Positions 1 through 6,100 of a DNA stretch of 7,713 bases are shown piece after piece. The position numbers and the translations under genes were made by a program. A model generated the notes under the pieces. It saw only the letters and a program-made list of their open reading frames with translations, did no database searches and had not been told where the DNA came from. The stretch spans positions 1 to 7,713 of the forward strand of contig JBHHZI010000147.1 of the NCBI GenBank assembly GCA_046757965.1, in the 5' to 3' direction. Source of the DNA: JBHHZI01 sp046757965. Its GTDB lineage: Bacteria; Acidobacteriota; Polarisedimenticolia; SMYD01. Numbering within the stretch: position 1 is the stretch's first letter; each line of letters begins with the position of its first letter.

Positions 1-1698
1 CTGGTCCGCGCGGCGTTCGGCACCAACAACATCGACCACTGCACGCGCCTCTGCCACGCCTCCAGCGTTGCCGCCCTCCTCGAGACCATCGGTTCAGGGG
101 CCGTGACCAACACCTTCGCCGATGTCGCCAGCGCCGACGTGGCGCTGATCACGGGCAGCAACCCGACGGCCAACCATCCCGTGGCGGCCACCTTCATGAA
201 GGAGGCGGTCAAGAACGGCACGCGCCTCGTCATCGTCGATCCACGCCGCTCGGCCCTGGTGGATCTTGCCACTCACTTCTGTCACATCCAGCCCGGCACG
301 GACGTGGCGTTCTACAACGCCGTGATGCATGTCCTCGTCAAGGAGGGCCTCATCGACGAGACCTTCATCCGCGACCGCACCGAGAACTTCGACGCCCTGC
401 GCCAGGTCGTGGAGGGCTATCCTCCCGAGAAGGTCGCCGCACGCGTCGGAGTGCGCGCCGACGAGATCACCGCGGTGGCGAGGCTCATCGGCCGGGCGAA
501 CCGGGTCATGGTCTTCTGGGGAATGGGCATCTCCCAGCACACCCATGGCACCGACAACGCCCGCTGCCTGATCTCCCTCATGCTGATGACCGGCAACGTC
601 GGCCGGCGGGGTACCGGGCTTCACCCCCTGCGAGGCCAGAACAACGTGCAGGGAGCCTCCGACGCGGGACTCATCCCGATCGTCTACCCGGATTATCAGC
701 CGGTGGGTGATGCCGCGGTCCGGGCGAAGTTCGAGGCCGCATGGGGTGTGCCACTGGACCCGGATCCCGGCCTGACGGTGGTGGAGATCATGGGCGGAGC
801 GCTGGCAGGAACGATCCGTGGCATGCTCATGATGGGAGAGAACCCGTTCCTGTCCGATCCGAACACCAACAAGGTTCGCAAGGCCCTCTCGAGTCTCGAG
901 TTCCTGGCGGTGCAGGACATCTTTCTCACCGAGACCGCGGAATTCGCGGATGTCATCCTCCCGGCCACCTCGGCGCTGGAGAAGACCGGCACCTTCACGA
1001 ACACGGATCGCCGTGTCCAGATCGGCCGGCAGGCGCTCACGCCGCCCGGTCAGGCGCGCCTGGACTGGGAGGTCATCTGTGAGATCGGCACGCGCATGGG
1101 ATATCCCATGCACTACGACTCGGTGGAGGAGATCTTCGTCGAGTTCGCGGAACTGACCCGTTCGTACGCCGGCCTCGACTACGACAACCTCGGGGCCACG
1201 GGCAAGCTCTGGCCGTGCCCCGACCCGGAACATTCGGACGGCACGCAGGTGCTGTTCTCCGACACCTTCCCGTCGGGACGGGGGCGGTTCGTCCCGGCGG
1301 AGTTCGCCGACGCCGCCGAACTTCCCGACGACGCCTTTCCCCTCGTGCTCAGCACCGGGAGGCTGCTCGAACACTGGCACACAGGCTCCATGACTCGCCG
1401 CGCGCGCGCCCTGGACGCCCTGGCGCCGGAGCCGTTCGTGGAGATGAACATCGACGACGCCATGAAGCTGGGCATCGAGTCAGGCCAGAGAGTCGAGGTC
1501 ACCTCGCGCCGCGGCGCGATCCGCCTGCCGGCGAGGCTGGACCGCAACCTGAATCCCGGCACCGTCTTCATCCCGTTCCACTTCCGGGAGGCGGCGGCCA
1601 ACGTCCTCACCATCGATGCACTCGATCCGGACGGCAAGATCCCGGAGTACAAGTTCTGCGCCGTCAGGGTCGAACGCATCGGATCCGCGCCACGCTGA
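1..1698 (+). CDS. fdhF: Formate dehydrogenase alpha (catalytic) subunit, 5' end missing
   Basis: This is the catalytic molybdopterin subunit of a formate dehydrogenase, which oxidises formate to CO2 and passes electrons through Fe-S clusters to a partner. Frame 1 is open from the first base, so the gene starts upstream; 565 residues remain. Numbering from the window edge, C18-H19 in the context TRLCHASSV matches the Sec/Cys-His active site, and R211 in PLRGQNNVQG matches the catalytic arginine. Family motifs follow: TGSNPTANHP (T51 on), VFWGMGISQHTHG, MMGENPFLSDPN (E280-N281-P282) and EKTGTFTN (327-334). The C-terminal dinucleotide-binding domain starts near F446 (FPLVLSTGRLLEHWHTGSMT). From the active site onward the length is close to that of E. 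coli FdhF. The missing part should carry the [4Fe-4S] site and any ferredoxin-like extension. The electron partner (NAD-linked, hydrogenase-linked or other) cannot be told. The gene is last in its transcript, because the next gene is convergent. The family is certain; the symbol is generic. Confidence 0.95.
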   Translation: MVRAAFGTNNIDHCTRLCHASSVAALLETIGSGAVTNTFADVASADVALITGSNPTANHPVAATFMKEAVKNGTRLVIVDPRRSALVDLATHFCHIQPGTDVAFYNAVMHVLVKEGLIDETFIRDRTENFDALRQVVEGYPPEKVAARVGVRADEITAVARLIGRANRVMVFWGMGISQHTHGTDNARCLISLMLMTGNVGRRGTGLHPLRGQNNVQGASDAGLIPIVYPDYQPVGDAAVRAKFEAAWGVPLDPDPGLTVVEIMGGALAGTIRGMLMMGENPFLSDPNTNKVRKALSSLEFLAVQDIFLTETAEFADVILPATSALEKTGTFTNTDRRVQIGRQALTPPGQARLDWEVICEIGTRMGYPMHYDSVEEIFVEFAELTRSYAGLDYDNLGATGKLWPCPDPEHSDGTQVLFSDTFPSGRGRFVPAEFADAAELPDDAFPLVLSTGRLLEHWHTGSMTRRARALDALAPEPFVEMNIDDAMKLGIESGQRVEVTSRRGAIRLPARLDRNLNPGTVFIPFHFREAAANVLTIDALDPDGKIPEYKFCAVRVERIGSAPR

Positions 1699-1713
1699 CC
1701 GCACGGTCCGTCT

Positions 1714-1735
1714 CCCGGTCTTGTCGCGAGCCGGG
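1714..1735. terminator. Possible hairpin between convergent fdhF and mscS genes
   Basis: Sixteen bases after the fdhF stop, CCCGG (1714-1718) and CTTG (1720-1723) can pair with CGAG (1727-1730) and CCGGG (1731-1735). One base (T1719) bulges out, one pair is a T-G wobble, and the loop is TCG. The position between two convergent genes suits a shared transcription end. No T-tract follows on either strand, so it is not a classical intrinsic terminator. In DNA this GC-rich it may be chance or a Rho-type end with a protecting stem. Confidence 0.3.
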
Positions 1736-1785
1736 CACTCCCGATCTTGAGACGCGAATCCGCCCGACGCCCGGACCTGGCCCGC

Positions 1786-2847
1786 TCAGGCCGGTGGCGC
1801 CTGCCTGAGGTGAACGTCTCGCTGGGGAAACGGGATCTCGATTCCCGCGCTCATCAGCTGCTTGTAGACTGCCGTGTGCAGGCGGTCCACACACAGACCG
1901 CGATTCGCCGGATCCTCCACCCAGGCCAGCAGACGGAACATCAGCGCCGAATCGCCGAACTCGGTGAACCGCACACGCGCCGCCGGATCCCGCGCCACGA
2001 TGTCCACGGTCGATGCCGCCTCCAGGAGCACCTCGCGCACGCGATCCACGTCGGAGCCGTAGGCCACACCAACCACCACCGTGACCCGCGCCTTCTCGTA
2101 CGGCCCGCCGGACTCGTTGACGATCTTGGCACTGGCGATCTGCGCGTTGGGAATGACGATCTCGATGTCCTCTCGCGTCAGCAGGCGAGTGCTGCGCAGG
2201 CCGATCTGCGTCACCCTTCCCCGCTCTCCTGAATCAAGACGGATGAAATCCCCCAGCTTGTACGGCGCATCGGCGATGACGAACATCCCGCCGAACAGAT
2301 TGGCCAGCGAGTCCTTGGCCGCAAATCCCAGCGCCACCCCCACGATACCGGCCGAGGTCAGCCACGGCGCCACGTCCAGGTCCCAGACCACCAGGAAGGC
2401 GTAGACCGCGCCGGCCACCAGCATGACCTTGACGACGTTGTCGAGAAGCGGCAGGGTTCGCGGTTCCACCCAGCCGAGGGCGTGCCGGCTGTGGCTCATC
2501 GCCTGCAGCGACAGCTTGCCGACGGTCAGCAACGCGCCGAGCCAGACGAAGATCACCAGGGTCTGGAGGACCTCCACGACCAGCCGCGCAAACAGCGCCG
2601 GCAGGGCGAGACGCGACGTCGCGAGCTGCAGCCCGATGAGGATCACGGAGACGAAGATCGGCCGGTGGAGCCGCTCGACGATCCGGTCGTCCAGATCGGT
2701 CGCGGTCCGGCGCGTGACGGCGCGCAGCGTGCGCGTCAGCAGGACACCGATCACCTTCGCGGCGACCAGCGCCACGGCGAAGATCAGCGCCGCCTGGATC
2801 CACGGCACCGCCAGGAACTCGCGCGCCGTCGCCGGAATCTCCTCCAT
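1786..2847 (-). CDS. Mechanosensitive ion channel of the MscS family
   Basis: This is a 353-residue inner-membrane channel of the small-conductance mechanosensitive family; it would release solutes on hypo-osmotic shock. Hydrophobic segments lie at about residues 16-37, 63-80, 89-109 and 135-156. The pore-lining helix follows at about 162-195 (LTSAGIVGVALGFAAKDSLA, then NLFGGMFVIADAP). The beta domain has the family signature KLGDFIRL and PNAQIASAKIVNES (about 233-246), and an alpha/beta C-terminal domain ends the protein. I chose the ATG at 2847 because GGAGG lies 8 bases upstream. In-frame starts at 2886 (ATG) and 2970 (GTG) would add a polar, Arg-rich tail and lack a good ribosome site. 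The glycine/alanine spacing of the pore differs from E. coli MscS but resembles larger-family members with an AAKDSLANLFGG helix. It stands alone, convergent with fdhF and divergent from the secreted-protein gene. The family is sure; gating behaviour is not predictable. Confidence 0.93.
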   Translation of the reverse strand: MEEIPATAREFLAVPWIQAALIFAVALVAAKVIGVLLTRTLRAVTRRTATDLDDRIVERLHRPIFVSVILIGLQLATSRLALPALFARLVVEVLQTLVIFVWLGALLTVGKLSLQAMSHSRHALGWVEPRTLPLLDNVVKVMLVAGAVYAFLVVWDLDVAPWLTSAGIVGVALGFAAKDSLANLFGGMFVIADAPYKLGDFIRLDSGERGRVTQIGLRSTRLLTREDIEIVIPNAQIASAKIVNESGGPYEKARVTVVVGVAYGSDVDRVREVLLEAASTVDIVARDPAARVRFTEFGDSALMFRLLAWVEDPANRGLCVDRLHTAVYKQLMSAGIEIPFPQRDVHLRQAPPA

Positions 2848-2891
2848 GCCCTCCACCTCCCACGCCGCCCACCGGATCGTGCCCATCGGAT

Positions 2892-2937
2892 TCCGCCGCG
2901 AGGCCCGGCCGCCCGCGGCCGGACCCTCCGTGGCGGA
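2892..2937 (-). promoter_or_regulatory. Long GC-rich hairpin in the putative mscS leader
   Basis: Three nested arms pair in order: TCCGCC (2892-2897) with GGCGGA (2932-2937), GAGG (2900-2903) with CCTC (2925-2928), and CCGGCCG (2905-2911) with CGGCCGG (2916-2922) around a CCCG loop. Small internal loops separate the arms. Seventeen base pairs form in all, lying within the leader between the candidate promoter and the chosen start at 2847. It could slow or terminate transcription, stabilise the message, or be chance in very GC-rich DNA. No T-tract follows it on the minus strand. Confidence 0.4.
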
Positions 2938-2951
2938 CCGGGCCGCGCACC

Positions 2952-2980
2952 AGTCTTGTCTCTTGGCCACCGCGGGTCAA
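2952..2980 (-). promoter_or_regulatory. Candidate sigma-70-like promoter for the mscS gene
   Basis: On the minus strand, TTGACC (2975-2980) is five of six to the -35 consensus. Exactly 17 bases later, AAGACT (2952-2957) matches TATAAT at three positions. A start of transcription near 2945 would give a leader of about 98 bases and would exclude the GTG at 2970 as a translation start, in agreement with the strong ribosome site at 2847. The -10 is weak, so this is a candidate only. Confidence 0.38.
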
Positions 2981-3027
2981 CCGTCCGGGCCAGGAGAGGC
3001 GCCGGGCACGGACAGGAGAGGATCCCG

Positions 3028-3056
3028 TTCCCCGGCGGACGATTTGACGGTATAAC
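3028..3056 (+). promoter_or_regulatory. Candidate promoter of the secreted-protein gene
   Basis: TATAAC (3051-3056) matches the -10 consensus at five of six positions and sits in one of the few A/T-rich patches of this divergent region. The base block 17 upstream (TTCCCC, 3028-3033) is a poor -35 element, and there is no extended -10 TG. Transcription would begin near 3063, giving a leader of roughly 27 bases before the GTG at 3090. Confidence 0.42.
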
Positions 3057-3064
3057 AGACACCA

Positions 3065-3079
3065 TCCCCGGTCCGGGGA
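3065..3079 (+). promoter_or_regulatory. Small palindrome overlapping the ribosome binding site
   Basis: A 15-base perfect palindrome, TCCCCGG-T-CCGGGGA, can fold as a six-pair stem with a GTC loop. Its 3' arm (CGGGGA, 3074-3079) contains part of the Shine-Dalgarno block GGGGAGG (3075-3081) of the following gene. The ribosome site could therefore be partly hidden in the message. A second G-rich run (3081-3087) stays free but lies very close to the start codon. Confidence 0.35.
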
Positions 3080-3089
3080 GGGGGGAGAA

Positions 3090-3173
3090 GTGGGCACCAG
3101 CAGACATTCTCGTCTGATCGCTGTCATGCTCCTCGGATTCGCCGCGTTCTGCCCGGTTCCCGGGGCCCGCGCC
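3090..3173 (+). other. Sec signal peptide of the secreted protein
   Basis: Residues 1-28 have a short basic start (R5, H6, R8), a hydrophobic core from L9 to F20, a helix-breaking CPVPG and an A26-R27-A28 cleavage site before D29. C21 is followed by PVPG rather than small residues at +1, so it does not look like a lipobox (no L-[AS]-[GA]-C). The protein should be cut by signal peptidase I and not lipidated. Confidence 0.85.
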
Positions 3174-6100
3174 GACCGGCCCGTCATCCGGCCGGCACGG
3201 CCGACCGTTCCCCCGAGGCTGCCGCCCGCCCTCCAGGCACGGGCGGTCCCCACCTGGATCCGCCGCCCCGCCGTACACGCCGTCGTGTCACCCACCACGG
3301 CCGCCCTCGCCGCCTCGTTGCGCCCGGCAGCCTGGCCCGTGCCCTCTCTGGCGCCCCTCCACCCGGCCCCGACCGGCGCCACCACGGCGAGCGCACCCGT
3401 CTCCGGCCTGTCGATCTCGTCGACCACCGGTCCCGTGGTCGACTTCGATTCGTTCAACTTCGACGACAACCCGCGCCTGCTGGGCGTGCGGGCCATTCCG
3501 CCGGACAGCACCGCCGCAGCGGGTCCGAACCACGTGGTCGACCTCGTCAACATCCTGCTGCGCTTCCACCAGAAGGACGGCACGCTCGATCTCGAGGACT
3601 CGCTGCAGAACTTCTTCGCGCCTGTGTCCCCCCTCACGTTCACCTTCGATCCGAAGGTGATCTACGACACCATCGGTGGACGCTTCGTCATCGTGACCCT
3701 CGAGAAGACGAGCACGAGTGCCGGTGATGCCGCCGACACGTCTCGCATCCTGCTGGCCGTGTCGGACACGTCCGACCCCAACGGAAGCTGGACGCAGGCC
3801 GCCATCGATTCGAAGCTGTCGTTCCAGAACCCGAACACCGGCACGGTGCTCGATCACTGGGCCGATTTCCCCGGCCTGGCCGCCGATGAGGAGGCCCTCT
3901 ACATCACCGCCAACATGTTCACCTTCGCGTCGAACGCAAGCGGCGGACAGCGCGTCTGGATCGTCGAGAAGGGCGCCGGCAGCGGCGGCCTCTACGACGG
4001 CGGTGCGGCCACGGTGTCCATGATCGATCCGATCATCTCCGGCGCCGTGGCAACGACCCAGCAACCGGCCCGCATCGCCTGCACGCCGCCGGCCTGCCCC
4101 ACGCCGGTGGGAACGTGGTTGGCCAGCTATGACGGGCTGAACAACGGGGTCGACGAGTTCATCCAGACCCTTCGCATCGACGACCCCCTGGGCACACCGG
4201 CTGTCACCCTGGCGTTCGTCAATGTCGGCGATATCGAGAACACGTCTTCATCGGTCCCGGACGCGCCGCAGCCACTCGTGGGCGTCGAGATCCAGACCAA
4301 CGATCGTCGCACCCTGCAGGCGGTCTGGCGCGACAACACACTCACCACCGTTGCCACGAGCGCTCCGGCGGGTGAGGCCACGGCACACTGGTGGCAGATC
4401 GATACGACCACGACACCGGCGCTGGCCGACCAGGGTGCCATCGACGGCGAGGACATCGCGCCCGGCACCCGCACGTTCTTCCCGTCCGTCGCGGTGAACG
4501 GATCCGGAACCCTGATCATCGGATTCTCGGCCGCCGGCCCGTCGATCTTCGCCGGGTCGTACTATGCGGTCCGCGACTCCACCATGGCGGCCGGCGCCAT
4601 CGGGCCCTCCCGCCTGGTGCGGCGAGGCGAGGACTTCTACATCCGTCGCTTCGGCGGATTCAGCAATCGCTGGGGCGACTACAGCGCCGTCGCCACCGAT
4701 CCGGTCGATGGCTGCTTCTGGGTGTACAACCAGAACGCCGGGCCACGAGGCAGCTCGACGTCGCCTCTCGATGACGGATTCTGGGAGACCGCGTTGCTGA
4801 AGACCTGCCCGGATCTGGCCGTGTGCGGCAACGGCACCGTCGAGGCGGGAGAGAGCTGCGAACCGCCCACCCCCGGCTGCCGGAGCGACTGCACCTTCTG
4901 TGGGGACGGCTTCGTCGACCGTGGAGAAACCTGCGACCCCCCCGGCACGCCGGCCGGCACACCCGCCGAGTGCCGCGCGGATTGCTCCTTCTGTGGTGAC
5001 GGCTTCCTCGACAGCGGCGAGGCCTGCGATGACGCCGGGAACGCGGCCGGCGACGGCTGCTCGGCCTCATGCAGACTCGAGCCGTTCTGCGGAGACGGCG
5101 TGGTCTCCGCCGGGGAAACCTGCGACCCGGGCATCGACCCGCTCTGCTCGGCGGGCTGCTTCTTCTGCGGCGACGGCACCGTCAATGACCGCCTCCGCGG
5201 CTCGACCGGGCGGCAGGGCGAGCGCCTCGTCGACATCGATCCGGTCACCGCCACCACCACCTTCCTGGCGCCATCGGGGCGCTTCGGTCAGATCACCGAG
5301 ATCGAGTTCAGCCCGGCCGGGCAACTGATAGGCGCCACCGGCGGCGGCCTCAGCTCACTGGTGAACATCGACCCGGTCACCGGGGCCGAGTCGCTGCGCT
5401 GTCATCACTCGTCCGGGATTCTCACCGCGCTCGAGTTCGTCAATGGAGTTCTCCACGGTGCCCTGCGTCCGCCGGGGAGTGCAGGCCCCGAAAGCTCTCT
5501 GGTCACGGTTGGCGACCCGGACGCATCAGGAATCTGCGCGGTGAACGTGATCGGCCTCACCGGCATCGGCGCCGGAGCATCCCGCGAGAACATCGGCGGA
5601 CTGGCCTACCAGGTCTCCACCGATACCCTGTTCGGCTGCACGGCCAGCGTGGGCAGCGGCAACCTCATCCAGTGCGACCGGACGAGCGGTGCCTGCACGG
5701 TTCTCTTCCCCCTCGGTTTCAACGACTGCGCCTCCCTGGAGTTCGCGCCAGACGGCACCCTTTATGCGGGAATCGGCGGCAACAACAGCACCGACGCCGG
5801 CGCCCTTCTCCGCGTCGACCTCGCGGCCATGACCGCCACCAGGGTGGGCTTCACCGGACAGCCGGCGCTCAGCGGACTCGCGTTTGAGCGGGAGGGGTGC
5901 GAGGACGGCAACCTGGTCGATGGGGACGGCTGCAGTGCGGCCTGCACGCTGGAGTTCTGCGTCGACGGGGACGGCGATGGATTCGGCTTCCCCGGCACCG
6001 TGGTCTGCCCGGCGGGAGGGGCGGCGGACTGCGATGACACCGACCCCGCGATTCATCCCGGTGCCGTCGAGGTGTGCAACGGAGTGGACGACAACTGTGA

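Noticed and set aside
94..1380. A 428-codon open frame on the minus strand opposite the formate dehydrogenase gene
   Set aside because: It lies wholly antisense to a gene with unmistakable family motifs. Its translation is Arg/Gly/Asp/His-rich with no domain, as expected from the mirror of G/C-biased third positions.
2848..2970. Longer MscS starting at GTG 2970 or ATG 2886
   Set aside because: Neither start has a good ribosome site. The extra residues are Arg/Pro/Gly-rich and unlike a membrane-protein N-terminus, and the candidate promoter overlaps the longer form. The ATG at 2847 has GGAGG at ideal spacing.
3132..3155. Lipoprotein signal at C21 of the secreted protein
   Set aside because: The residues before C21 (AAF) do not give a lipobox, and Pro at +1 after the cysteine is unfavourable. 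The A-R-A cleavage site at 26-28 fits signal peptidase I better.
2234..3643. A 469-codon minus-strand open frame across the mscS start, the divergent region and the secreted-protein gene
   Set aside because: It overlaps two well-supported genes and both promoter candidates, and its translation is low-complexity Gly/Arg/Ala without recognisable motifs.
3426..4806. Active sialidase in the N-terminal domain of the secreted protein
   Set aside because: The beta-rich pattern resembles that fold, but I could not find S-x-D-x-G-x-T-W boxes or an arginine triad, so no enzyme activity is called.
4824..5189. Tandem DNA repeats suggesting a CRISPR array or recent tandem expansion
   Set aside because: The repeats are coding cysteine units of unequal length with diverged DNA. 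There are no constant direct repeats with spacers.
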